A stretch of DNA of 17,893 nucleotides from Larix sibirica (lineage: Eukaryota; Streptophyta; Pinopsida; Pinales; Pinaceae): assembly GCA_004151065.3 (NCBI GenBank), contig NWUY0300007985.1:26918-44810 (forward strand), written 5' to 3'. Position numbers and translations under genes: made by a program. A model generated the notes under the pieces. The model saw only the letters and a list, made by a program, of their open reading frames with translations. It was not told the origin of the DNA and ran no database searches. This document shows positions 7,097 to 17,892 of this stretch, one piece after another; within the stretch, counting starts at the first letter, position 1; every line of letters begins with the position of its first letter.

Positions 7097-8948
7097 AAAT
7101 TCTTTCATTTAATTGCAGGGGTTTGGCGAGTCCCTCCAGAAAATCATCTCTCAGGAGATTGGTTGATTCCAATTCTCCAGATATCATCTTCCTGTAGGAA
7201 ACCTTGGGTGAAGGGGATAATATTGTTAAGATTCTAGAAGACATCTTCAAAGGATGGAATTTTTTTTCTTTTAATGTTAGAGGATGTTTTGGAGGACTGG
7301 CGATTGGTTGGAATCCTAAGTCTACTAGGGCCATAAACTCTTGGGGTTTCAACTTAGGTTTGGCATTTGAAGTCTTCTTAGAAGATTTAGGTATGGAACT
7401 TCTAGTCCTCAACATTTATGGCCCTTACCTAGATAGGGTTGTCTTCTGGGATTATTTGATGTCAAAGTATTTTTTAAATCATTCTTCTACTATTATGGGC
7501 GGTGATCTCAATTTCACCTTGGGAGATTCTAAAGTTTGGGGACCTAAGACCACATTGGATCCCCTCTTGAGTTATTTTATTTACAGTTTTGAGGAAAAAG
7601 GCCTCCTGGACATTGAGCCTGCCAAGCAGCTTAAGCCTAGTTGGAGAAATAAGAGGATTGGATATGATTGCATACCAAAGCGGCTGGACAATGTTTTGGT
7701 TTCTGACTCCCTTACGGAGAGCTTTGTGAATTTGAGGCAATGAGTCAGTGGAGGTGGTGAATCTGATCACTTTCCAATTTTTTCTGGAAATTAAGGGAGG
7801 GGGACAAAAGCCAGCTAGTCTCTTCAAATTTAATGTAAGTTGGATTAAGGAGGAAGCTTTCGTCCCTATGTTGCGATATTTATGGATTCCTTTTGACCCA
7901 ACTTCTAAAGTCTTAGCCTTTGTACACTTTGCTAAAAATTTAAGAAACCTAAAGAATACAACCATAGGGTGGGCTCATTAGAAGAGATTGTGTGATGAGC
8001 AAGAGCTAAAATTTGTGGAAGCCCGTCTTCAGGCTATCTATGATTCAAAAGTAAGTGGTTATATTAGAAATGACAAAAAATACCCTTATTCAACTGGAAA
8101 ACAAATGAAGAAAGATCTTAGCAGACCAAGAAGCGACGTGGAGATTGAAAAGCAGGGCCATATGGCTATAATGTGGGGATGAAAATACCAAGTTTTTTCA
8201 AGATTATGCTAAGGGTCGTAAAATCATGAACATTATTTGGAGTTTGAATGACTAGGATGGTGGAGAGATTTGAAGGCTTGGCCACGATGGGAAGAAACCA
8301 CTTCGAGTCTCTTATTAAGGCTCGGGTGGCTCCCTCAATTGCAAAAATCGCCAGGATAGGTCAATTTTTCCCGAGCTTTGTTAATGAAGATGCCAATCAA
8401 AGTCTAATGGTAGAGATATCAAAAGATGAGTTGATTGTGCTACATAGTTTTCAAAGGGACAAAATCCCAGGGTCGGATAGGTGGCCAATATAATTCTTTC
8501 TTGAATCGTTTGACATTCTTGGGGTTGATTTATTACAGGTGGTCAAAGAGTCTCGTTCTTCAGGAAAGGTTCTGACCTCATTCAACTCCACTTTTACTGC
8601 ATTAAATGCAAAAGTAGACATCCATGATTCTTTTTAGGACTTCATGCCAATCTCTCTCTGTAATAGCATCTATAAAGTGGTGGCCAAAATCATAGCTAAA
8701 CACATCAACTCAATTCTTTCCATGGCTATCTCCTATGAACAATTTAGTTTTTTGGAAAGGGAGGAAGATTCATGAAGCAATTGGGGTATCTCAAGAAGGG
8801 TTACAAAACATAAAGTCTAAGAATTCTAAGGGTATCGTGATAAAAATTGATTTATCCAATGCTTATGATTGGGTAAATTGGCTCTACATAAGGATGATTT
8901 CGACTCATTTAGGGTTCAAGGTGTTGAGATATTGTAACTTCTAAGAAT
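7093..8948 (+). pseudogene. LINE ORF2 pseudogene: APE endonuclease and partial reverse transcriptase (unit A)
   Basis: ORF2 nicks target DNA and copies element RNA. Endonuclease, frame 1: MKILSFNCRG at 7093, ET of the (Q)ET site right after TAG 7195-7197, LNIYGPY, GGDLN at 7498-7512, RLDNVLV at 7681-7701, TGA 7741-7743, then SDH at 7762-7770. The catalytic Asn, Glu, Asp and His positions are still there, but stops separate them. The linker is in frame 2 (7748-8182, TAG 7979-7981), then frame 3 with GDENTKFF at 8175-8198. Reverse transcriptase, frame 1: IPGSDRWPI, TAA 8491-8493, DFMPISLCNSIYKVVAK. Frame 2 follows near 8750: GRKIHEAI and motif A KIDLSNAYDWVNW with catalytic Asp at 8849-8851. 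About 620 codons remain of the roughly 1,100-1,300 usual. Motifs B and C (YADD) are missing. Confidence 0.88.
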
Positions 8949-8949
8949 N
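8949..8949. other. Single ambiguous base (N) at the unit junction
   Basis: This is the only non-ACGT character in the window and it falls on the last position of unit A, between ctaagaat and cgaatcgg. The matching position at the end of unit B is A. A lone N on a duplication join can be a minimal scaffold gap, an unresolved contig overlap or an ordinary low-quality call. It means the join itself is not supported by a clean base. Confidence 0.95.
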
Positions 8950-8989
8950 CGAATCGGACACGATTTGACATCGAATTGTGTCCAATTCG
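8950..8989. repeat. Imperfect inverted repeat (hairpin) at the start of unit B
   Basis: Same structure as at 6-45, with arms 8950-8965 and 8974-8989. The outer edge of its left arm directly abuts the N at 8949, so the duplication join coincides with the foot of the hairpin. Confidence 0.75.
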
Positions 8990-10894
8990 ATCCCCACGGG
9001 ACACGCATAGGGGTTTTGACGAATCTGGTTTCTTAGCCTAGAACTCATCCTCTAATTGACGTTGAGCATATATGAGTGATTCTGGACTATTGCAAGTACT
9101 GGGTTTAAAACCAAACCAGATTCCATGATCCCGGACATTTCAATCTTAACCTGTATTGGAACCTCATCTTAAGAGAAACCATAATGGAGCCATTTCAGCT
9201 TTCTCAAAATATGTTGAATCTTATTATACTTGTGAGATCACGTTTCTAGACTTCTTGTTCCTCAGCCTTGTGCAAACATAATTTTAAATTCTGCCATATC
9301 CTTTATTTACTTAGTTTTGATTGACGGTTGATAATAGGATATGTATCTCCCTGATGACATTGTTGCCTTCAAATCAACAACGAACAATTAAGAACATGCT
9401 TATTTTTCCAGCTTGAATGGTGATTTAGGTATGCTGGAATCATACCATATGAGGATGGATCTGACAACAGAACCAATCTGTAATTCATTTCTTTGTGGTT
9501 TGCATGTGCCTAAAAGAGGGGCGTTCCATGAAAAATCCATGATAAGGCACCCTCAAACATAAATTACCTCCATGAGCTAGAGCACCCCATTAGAATAGTC
9601 CTCAAACATCAATACATCATGAAAACCAGGCAAGTGTTCTAGCAATTTTGACAGTATATGTCATCAAAATACCTTTTCAACTTCAAAAGCCTAGGACACT
9701 TATGGAAAATCCTTGCATAATTATCAAATCCAATGAGCATGCCAAGAGATGATCCACGCCATGGCGGTGCTATATCAAACCATCCATACTAGGGCACTTC
9801 TCAAGGGAATAAAATATGTGATGCATAAGGAGAAAATCACATAACTTATTTAAATCAATCATCCATATGAGAGCGTATCAACATCAAAGCACCAAGCAAA
9901 AGCAACATCCCATAGCTACAAGCATGAATATCCAGTAATCAAGTATATGCTAGAACATTATCAACACTAGGGCATCATCACACGAGGCCATAATCCAGTA
10001 TATAGGTCACCCATAGCACCATCAACATGTAATCCCTTGTTGAAATTGTGATAAAAATCACATGCAAAATGGGGGCTAACCTCTGACTCCAAATGTGGAA
10101 TGTGCTTTTCTTGAGAGTGCATGAGAACCCCAGAATCTCGATATGTACCTGTTAGCAATGATCACCGATAATAGAAAATAAAAAACCATTTGGTGCGATG
10201 GATAACCTCAACATCCCTAAATACCACATCACATCCAAATTTTGGCTTTATAATAAAAGAAACCACCAATACCAAAATGAAATCTACTTTTCTCTAATCC
10301 TCTCATGAGCTTATTCTCCCTACCCCAATCTAAGCATGAGATGAAACAAATATTAGGTGAAATCTTAAAACTAATGCAACCATGACCTCATCTCATCAAG
10401 CCCATCACATCTTCCCTTGTGTGTGGTCACCAACCAAGACAAGTCCACATCAAATGCCACATAGATAGAAGCTAGAATGTACATGAAATGTAGGCCAAAT
10501 TCTGAAACATGGTCAAGGCCAAGACACCAAAATCATGTCAAAAAGGGCATACAACATCACAAGAGTCCTCTATCCAAGCTTGCATAGTATTAATATAAGC
10601 ATTGGCCATCATGGATCAACCCACCACCATCATAACTCTTCCCCTCAAGCAACAAGGGCTTAAGGGGGTCTTTAAATCTGCAAAACTTTAGATTTTTTTC
10701 TATGTTAGTTACACGTGTGAGAACAATTTTCAGAATTAGCAAGAAATTTCAACCCCAAACTTGGGCCTTGAAAGCATTATTTAGTTTGCTGGAAGTTTCT
10801 GCAATTAACTTTCACATGATAAACTTGTTCCGCAAACAAATTGCTGCATTAAAATCACCTTTCCTAGCTGAAAGTAGATGTCCAAAATGAGAAG
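8990..10894. other. No recognisable gene, unit B left region
   Basis: Counterpart of 46-1950. I noticed no base differences between the two copies in this stretch. Confidence 0.6.
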
Positions 10895-11018
10895 AAATAG
10901 AAGAGTGAGGTGGCTGGAAATTCCTATCATGAAAACCTTGCTGTACCATACAATTTCCAGCACTTAAGACATCATCTACAACTGAAAAGTTAGGCATAAT
11001 ATGATCAAGACATGAGGC

Positions 11019-11095
11019 AAAAGATGGTTGGAAAGTTTTTTGTATTTTTGGTGGCCTAAAAATCTGAATTGAAACCCTTAAAAGATGGTTGGAAA
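11019..11095. repeat. 16-bp direct repeat pair (unit B)
   Basis: Second-unit copy, with the 16-mer at 11019-11034 and 11080-11095. Confidence 0.7.
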
Positions 11096-11927
11096 TCACC
11101 TTGTAAAATCTGCCCCAAAACAATCTTGAAAGTTGGAGATGGATAAAAAAAATCTACAAAATGTGATCAACATGATGCCCAAAATGAACATTACAGATGG
11201 GGCACATGGCTGCAAATTCTCTACTATGTTTGGATGTTCCAAAGCCTCAAAATCTGCAATTTTTTCATGCGATGCATCACTACAAATGTCATAGATGGGA
11301 TCTCCAAATTGTTCCATAGATTCCATATCCTCACCATAATCAATAATTTGAAATATGAGATATAAATCCTCATGAAATGGGGGGATACATCATCGCAATA
11401 AATGCCATCTATTTTAGAAATTTGAGAGGGGTTATACATTACCAAATCCTTGTCTTGATGTGGAAAAGAAATGGATGCTTCCATGTTTTCTTCAACATGC
11501 TCTTGCTCTTCAATGAAAACATGAGACGTTTCCTCTTTTTCAACAAGGCCCTCATATGTTTCCTTGATATATTCAACATAGGCATCCATTCGTCATGACC
11601 TGTAGAGCTCCAATACTTGCAAAATACATCAACTAATCTTGCAAAAGATTCGATTTCTAATCTACCAAGACCTTGAAACCATTCTCTTGCATGTCATGCC
11701 AAACTACTTGCAAATAATCTCATCAAAACATCTTCATGAGTAACACCAAGATCTAAATGTGTCCCATAAAATACAAAATGTGCAAGGTGGTTGAATCAAT
11801 ACATCCACAAAATTTTGGAAGAGTCCAAAGCATCCTTTGGAAACTCGTTCGGAAACCCTTGGATACTTGAGAAATCAAGAGGAGCAAGCCAATCGATCAA
11901 CCATGGAGGCAATGCCATTTTTTTCAT
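11096..11927 (-). pseudogene. Degenerate Ty3-type LTR-retrotransposon gag (unit B)
   Basis: Second-unit copy of the gag remnant, with the same stops and frame changes and no difference noticed. Because the lesions are shared, the gag decayed before the units became two. The primer-binding-site remnant 5' to it is at 12174-12191. Confidence 0.7.
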
Positions 11928-12173
11928 TCTTCAAATGAAGGCTATCAAATCTGAAAATGCATATAAGCATACTTCATACCAAATACCATATGCGTGGAGT
12001 CGCAAAGGTGAATCTCCAATGCCTTCAAAATGTTGCTTGCTTCACTCGACAAACAATGAAGCTTAAAAAATATGCAAGGAACAAGGGCTTTGTCCCTTCA
12101 CGGAGAATAAAAACTTGCAATAAGAATCTCACATAGATGTAGCAAGACTACAAATTCCAGGAAATTGACTTTA

Positions 12174-12191
12174 TCCTCGGTAATGGTGCTA
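12174..12191 (-). promoter_or_regulatory. Decayed tRNA-Asp-type primer-binding site (unit B)
   Basis: Identical second-unit copy, with the same five G-to-A differences from the tRNA-Asp complement, placed 5' of the gag remnant at 11096-11927. Confidence 0.6.
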
Positions 12192-12194
12192 AAA

Positions 12195-12801
12195 TGTTAC
12201 AACTCAAATCAACATGTGTGATTAAATCCCAAAAGATCAATGCTATCCTAATTGCAACTTAGAGGTGTTACCCATTGACACCTCAGTAACTACCTCTTGG
12301 TTGGCTCTACCTCCAAATATGGCACACAAAACCCTAAAGTGGAACACTGCATGAAGTATGGTATGAAAAGAGTGGAAACATCCTCCAAATGATGGTCATC
12401 TCCTCAAGACATGGCAAACAATTTAGTGTTTGAGCATGTTATGACATCTTTATAAGTGACCAAGATTTTGTTGCAAACATGTTTAATACTCCTCTCCTTA
12501 TGCTCCTTGAACGCTTGATCCTTGACCATTTACCAATCAATTTTACCTTTACCTAAAAAATAATCTAGTGCAAACAATTATTTGAAGATCAATTCTGTTG
12601 CAAACACATAATTAATCTTCAAATAATTTCCACTATGTTATTTTTTGGTGAAAGTGGTGAAATAATAGGTTATTTGAAGATTATTTCTGTTGCAAATAGG
12701 TTTAACACTCCTTTCTTTATGCTCCTTGACCATTTAGCAACCTATTTATATTGAATAAATGTTTAGTGTTATTGAAATAGCATTAGTTGTATCGCACAAC
12801 A
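12195..12801 (-). repeat. Possible LTR of the gag element (unit B)
   Basis: Second-unit counterpart of the candidate LTR. It has the same inner border next to the primer-binding site and the same uncertain outer border. Confidence 0.25.
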
Positions 12802-12861
12802 AAGAGTTCACCTTGAAAAATGACTAAACATGTTTAGCACTCCTCTCCTTATGCTCCTTGA
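12478..12861. repeat. Cluster of short direct and inverted repeats (unit B)
   Basis: Second-unit copy. The 33-bp motif is at 12478-12510, 12697-12729 and 12829-12861, and the 14-bp inverted repeat arms are at 12576-12589 and 12615-12628. Confidence 0.75.
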
Positions 12862-12950
12862 ATATCTTTCAACCTACAATAGGTGTGAAGTTAATCATTA
12901 TGGCCAAATGCATACAAGTTATAAGTTCATGATATGTTGTATTATCACAA

Positions 12951-13316
12951 TTAACTTTGTGGTTCTCCAACATTTCGCGGAAAGGATCCCTCTTTTTTCA
13001 TCTTCTTCTCCTTGGCATCCTTGATTAGTGCAACTCACTCGCATACAGGAATTAGTCTAGGACGCTCATAATTAGGGCGACGACTAAGATTAGTGCGGTA
13101 ATTGTCCTGCACTGATTTCAAGTACTCCCCCGCCATGGTTTCAACTGTCTTTTGGTTGAACACAGGACCACACAACGTGGTCATGTGTTTCATCAAAGGT
13201 TTTTTCAAGACTTTGGGTTGGTATTTACAACTTGTTCTAATTGTTGGTGAAAAAAGAGCAAACACTTTTTCTTGCAATGCTTGATAGAATAAGTTATTCG
13301 TTGCCATTGAAATCAT
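12951..13316 (-). pseudogene. Unidentified protein fragment, longer open copy (unit B)
   Basis: Same fragment, but A at 13227 turns the first TGA of unit A into TGT (Cys), so 93 codons are open from 13316 to the shared TGA at 13035-13037. The frame stays protein-like beyond that stop to TAA at 12951-12953. The position of the shared stop, right after a conserved-looking RPRLIPVCE and before VALIKDAKEKK, suggests a Trp codon lost to TGA. It is still a fragment with no promoter, no upstream partner and no known function. Confidence 0.4.
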
Positions 13317-14019
13317 ATATTGTGATTAGTAGATATATAATATCATCATAAAAATATTATTCATTGTGTAAAATGATAATATGTTGATGGACTGATAGCA
13401 AGTAATAAAAGAAACTCTTTGATAGTAGAAGATATTTAGGGAACATGGTTTTGGAGAGGGGATCGATGGGAGGTATGTGGTTCGTTTATGAAGTTAGGGC
13501 TTTTTTATTGGGCTGTAGGTTGTGTTGTGCTAAATCAAAGATGTCTTTCTCTCTAGCCCTTGTTTTTTGTTTTGACTATGAAAGAAGGCGAAGAGGTGTT
13601 GGTTCGAACAATTTTGGGAAGTTAGAATGGGGTAGAGACTTGGAAACAAAAAATTTCTCAGAAAGCACCCCGTGCTCTGATTCTCAATTATTCCAAGTCT
13701 TCCCTTTGCAGTCAAAGGGGGTTAGGAGCGATACAAGGTAAAATTAACACAACATGGTTCGAGTTAAATCGTTTGTGAGTGCATTGCCTAATAATATAGC
13801 GGGTCCCTAAGCTTGGGGCTACTGTCGATGATGCTGAATTTAAGTTATTCGGTTTGTCTAAGGGCCATGCTTCATAAAAGGTCGAGACATCTTTTCATTC
13901 TACGCATGGGACTGATACAAGAGTTTCACAGTCGTTAGGTCAGCCAAAAGAATAAGGCAAGTCATATGGTAAATATCTGGGGATGTGCCACTTGGCAGGC
14001 ATAGGTGGATCAAGAGTTA
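13317..14019 (+). other. AT-rich spacer and probable LINE 5' region (unit B)
   Basis: Second-unit counterpart, with the 98-codon open frame at 13445-13741 unchanged. Confidence 0.4.
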
Positions 14020-14078
14020 ATGGAAAAAGATGACCTAGAGGGTCGGTTGCTGCAGGTGGAAGTAGTTAGAGATGTAAG

Positions 14079-14227
14079 CAAGCCTCCTTTGTTGGTTTTA
14101 GGTAGCGCTCCCTCCTCAAGCCTCCTTTGCCTGTTTCAGGTAGCGCTTCCTCCTCAAGCCTTCTTTGCTTGTTTCAGGTAGCGCTCCCTCCTCAAGCCTC
14201 CTTTGTTGGTTTCAGGTAGCGCTCCCT
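14079..14227 (+). repeat. 38-bp minisatellite, 3.9 copies (unit B)
   Basis: Same array with units starting at 14079, 14117, 14155 and 14193. Copy number and internal variants are the same as in unit A, which is notable because such arrays usually change length quickly. Confidence 0.92.
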
Positions 14228-14244
14228 ATTTTTTGATCTTAGAA

Positions 14245-16040
14245 ATGGATCTTGATCTTCCGCATTTGTCATGGTCTCCATCATGCCAAGTATTAGCCCA
14301 ACCCTTTTAGTCTTGGTCCCCTTCTCTAGGTGTGGACCGCCTTTTGGACAATTTAGGTCTTTTGAGTGACAATACCTTTCCTTTCTTGTCTGTTGGTGAA
14401 CCCTCCTTTCCTTACTCTACTGAGATTGGTGGTTTCAGTTCCTTACCTCCTAGCTTAGAACTTCTAGGTGAAGTTCCTTTGGACCCAAATGTTTTCCTCT
14501 CGCTCTTCGGTGGTTTTTCTTTTTTAGGAAGGTAGCTGTGTGGCAGGATGCTCTACAGGGACAATCAAACCTCATACTGAAACTTCCGAAGGGGAAAATG
14601 ATGGTGCTCAGTCGCAAAAATAGCCCAATTTTGGATTTGGAAAGTAGTGGAAGGAAAAAACAAAAATATATCAAGAAAAGGAGCAAGGCCTTGAAATTAG
14701 CTTTGGGCAAAGATGTACAACTCAACACTGTTGTGGTCATGGAGGAAAAAGCCATTGTTAGAAGGATTTGAGGTTGTCGTCTTGGAGTGAAATCCCTCCG
14801 AGACTGTGCAGAGGTTTCTTGGGGTAGAAGCTAGGGTATATCCCATCGGCTCATGTCTTGGCGAGGGATTGGTTTGATTTTTGCTAAAGTCTCTTGCTGA
14901 TGCTCAATGGATTTTGAATTAGAATTGGTGTATCATGTCAGCGCTATTAACTCTTAAACTGCGGTCTCTGCTATTTGATGCTAGCCGTAAAAGGTTAGAC
15001 TTTGCTCCCATTTGGGTTCGTCTACGAAGGATTCCCCTTGACTACTAGTCCTCGACAATCTTCATGGAGATTGGAAATTCTTTGGGCGAATTTGTAGAAG
15101 CTAATATATCCTATGAGACTTCGGGAAAAATGTCTATGGTGAGGATTCTTGTTAAGATTGATGTTAGGGATGGATTAGCAGAAGAAATGGAAATTGAAAG
15201 GGGTACCATCGTTCTTTCTCAAAGACTTGAGATTATGAAGACGTTCCTTTTCGGTGTTTTCAATGTCATTAATATGGCCACTTAGCAGATGATTGCTATT
15301 TGCCTTTTAAGTCGAAGTCTTCTCCTTCTCCAAAAGAACTGATCAAATGCCTTCCCTCAGAGGATCGGGGGGAGAAATTAGGGCCTTCCCCAAAGGTTGG
15401 AAGATATGAAGAGATCAACCATGCTATGAAGAATGTGGTTGAGCCAATACCTATGCTTATCTTGGGTACCCCCTCCCCCCTGTGCAACCTTTGAATTTGG
15501 GTGTTACTCCATCAACATCTGGGTAGATAGATCCAAAAGAAAGACATGGTGCAAAACTTTATTGTCGAGTGGAAGGATTTAACCCAGGTATGATGGCATC
15601 TTCTTCCCTTCCCTTGAATTCTTGCTCTTTTTTTCAAGATAATTCAAGTGCTTATCTTTCCCTTCCTCCCTCCCTTATGGGTTCTATGGCATCTCTTTCC
15701 CTTATCCCCTCCTTAAGACTGGCAATATTTCCTAGCACATGGGTGGACCCTGTGGGTGCCAAAGCCTTTAGTTTCTACTGAATCGAGGTCTACATATGAC
15801 TCTGAAGATGGAGGGGTTAGATATAACTTGAGACCCAAACAATCTTAGAGCGAAGCTTGCTTAGTTTTTGGGGGATTGGGGTCAAATCCATGCATTTTTT
15901 TTGAGGGGAAAGGGAGAGGCTGCAAATCAAACCTCTCAAAAGCTTAGGATAAAGCTAGGGTTGAAATGGTACCAGTCAAACAACCTTGTATTGACTAGGT
16001 GCTTAGAGTAGCAAAAGCCCTTGTTAGGGTTTCCAAATGA
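14245..16040 (+). pseudogene. LINE ORF1 pseudogene (unit B)
   Basis: Same broken ORF1, with ATG at 14245 and the terminal TGA at 16038-16040. The base C14615 changes one codon in the basic region upstream of DUF4283 without changing the amino acid in that frame (CGA versus CGC, both Arg). All stops and frame changes named for unit A are shared. Confidence 0.8.
16037..16040 (+). other. ATGA overlap of ORF1 stop and ORF2 start (unit B)
   Basis: Second-unit copy of the ORF1/ORF2 stop-start overlap, unchanged. Confidence 0.7.
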
Positions 16041-17892
16041 AAATTCTTTCATTTAATTGCAGGGGTTTGGCGAGTCCCTCCAGAAAATCATCTCTCAGGA
16101 GATTGGTTGATTCCAATTCTCCAGATATCATCTTCCTGTAGGAAACCTTGGGTGAAGGGGATAATATTGTTAAGATTCTAGAAGACATCTTCAAAGGATG
16201 GAATTTTTTTTCTTTTAATGTTAGAGGATGTTTTGGAGGACTGGCGATTGGTTGGAATCCTAAGTCTACTAGGGCCATAAACTCTTGGGGTTTCAACTTA
16301 GGTTTGGCATTTGAAGTCTTCTTAGAAGATTTAGGTATGGAACTTCTAGTCCTCAACATTTATGGCCCTTACCTAGATAGGGTTGTCTTCTGGGATTATT
16401 TGATGTCAAAGTATTTTTTAAATCATTCTTCTACTATTATGGGCGGTGATCTCAATTTCACCTTGGGAGATTCTAAAGTTTGGGGACCTAAGACCACATT
16501 GGATCCCCTCTTGAGTTATTTTATTTACAGTTTTGAGGAAAAAGGCCTCCTGGACATTGAGCCTGCCAAGCAGCTTAAGCCTAGTTGGAGAAATAAGAGG
16601 ATTGGATATGATTGCATACCAAAGCGGCTGGACAATGTTTTGGTTTCTGACTCCCTTACGGAGAGCTTTGTGAATTTGAGGCAATGAGTCAGTGGAGGTG
16701 GTGAATCTGATCACTTTCCAATTTTTTCTGGAAATTAAGGGAGGGGGACAAAAGCCAGCTAGTCTCTTCAAATTTAATGTAAGTTGGATTAAGGAGGAAG
16801 CTTTCGTCCCTATGTTGCGATATTTATGGATTCCTTTTGACCCAACTTCTAAAGTCTTAGCCTTTGTACACTTTGCTAAAAATTTAAGAAACCTAAAGAA
16901 TACAACCATAGGGTGGGCTCATTAGAAGAGATTGTGTGATGAGCAAGAGCTAAAATTTGTGGAAGCCCGTCTTCAGGCTATCTATGATTCAAAAGTAAGT
17001 GGTTATATTAGAAATGACAAAAAATACCCTTATTCAACTGGAAAACAAATGAAGAAAGATCTTAGCAGACCAAGAAGCGACGTGGAGATTGAAAAGCAGG
17101 GCCATATGGCTATAATGTGGGGATGAAAATACCAAGTTTTTTCAAGATTATGCTAAGGGTCGTAAAATCATGAACATTATTTGGAGTTTGAATGACTAGG
17201 ATGGTGGAGAGATTTGAAGGCTTGGCCACGATGGGAAGAAACCACTTCGAGTCTCTTATTAAGGCTCGGGTGGCTCCCTCAATTGCAAAAATCGCCAGGA
17301 TAGGTCAATTTTTCCCGAGCTTTGTTAATGAAGATGCCAATCAAAGTCTAATGGTAGAGATATCAAAAGATGAGTTGATTGTGCTACATAGTTTTCAAAG
17401 GGACAAAATCCCAGGGTCGGATAGGTGGCCAATATAATTCTTTCTTGAATCGTTTGACATTCTTGGGGTTGATTTATTACAGGTGGTCAAAGAGTCTCGT
17501 TCTTCAGGAAAGGTTCTGACCTCATTCAACTCCACTTTTACTGCATTAAATGCAAAAGTAGACATCCATGATTCTTTTTAGGACTTCATGCCAATCTCTC
17601 TCTGTAATAGCATCTATAAAGTGGTGGCCAAAATCATAGCTAAACACATCAACTCAATTCTTTCCATGGCTATCTCCTATGAACAATTTAGTTTTTTGGA
17701 AAGGGAGGAAGATTCATGAAGCAATTGGGGTATCTCAAGAAGGGTTACAAAACATAAAGTCTAAGAATTCTAAGGGTATCGTGATAAAAATTGATTTATC
17801 CAATGCTTATGATTGGGTAAATTGGCTCTACATAAGGATGATTTCGACTCATTTAGGGTTCAAGGTGTTGAGATATTGTAACTTCTAAGAAT
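16037..17892 (+). pseudogene. LINE ORF2 pseudogene (unit B)
   Basis: Second-unit copy, with all lesions shared. Endonuclease SDH is at 16706-16714 and the motif A Asp at 17793-17795. The last open frame ends with TAA at 17886-17888, so the sequence after LGF no longer follows the LINE consensus. The true break may lie some 20-30 bases before the unit border. Confidence 0.88.

Larger units (their letters stand above)
5076..8948 (+). mobile_element. 3'-truncated plant L1-type LINE (unit A)
   Basis: A non-LTR retrotransposon remnant in plus orientation. It has a nucleic-acid-binding ORF1 (DUF4283 plus CCHC knuckle) and an ORF2 with an APE-type endonuclease followed by reverse transcriptase. Plant L1 elements copy themselves by nicking target DNA and priming cDNA on the nick. 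Here every domain has stops or frameshifts, and the element ends abruptly just after reverse-transcriptase motif A at the unit border. Motifs B and C, the C-terminal part and the poly(A) tail are therefore absent. LINEs normally lose their 5' end on insertion, so loss of the 3' end points to a later break. The left border is approximate and could be as far out as about 4500. Confidence 0.85.
6..8949. repeat. 8,944-bp direct repeat, unit A
   Basis: First of two near-identical head-to-tail units. The sequence beginning cgaatcggacacgatt at 6 recurs at 8950, and all reading frames and motifs recur at a constant offset of 8,944, so there is no net indel over the whole unit. Reading the two units against each other I found only T4283 versus A13227 and A5671 versus C14615, but this was by eye and not a computed alignment. 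The five bases before the unit (aaagt) agree with the five bases preceding unit B (gaatN) at only two of four readable positions, so they give no support for a third copy to the left. Confidence 0.97.
14020..17892 (+). mobile_element. 3'-truncated plant L1-type LINE (unit B)
   Basis: Second-unit copy of the LINE, cut at the same base as in unit A, which here is the window edge. One difference was found (C14615 versus A5671, in ORF1). Continuation past the window would show whether the missing 3' part of ORF2 follows unit B. Confidence 0.85.

Noticed and set aside
7474-7965. 163-codon open frame on the minus strand
   Set aside because: It lies antisense to the endonuclease and linker of LINE ORF2, whose motifs (GGDLN, RLDNVLV, SDH) are clear on the plus strand. 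It shows no domain of its own.
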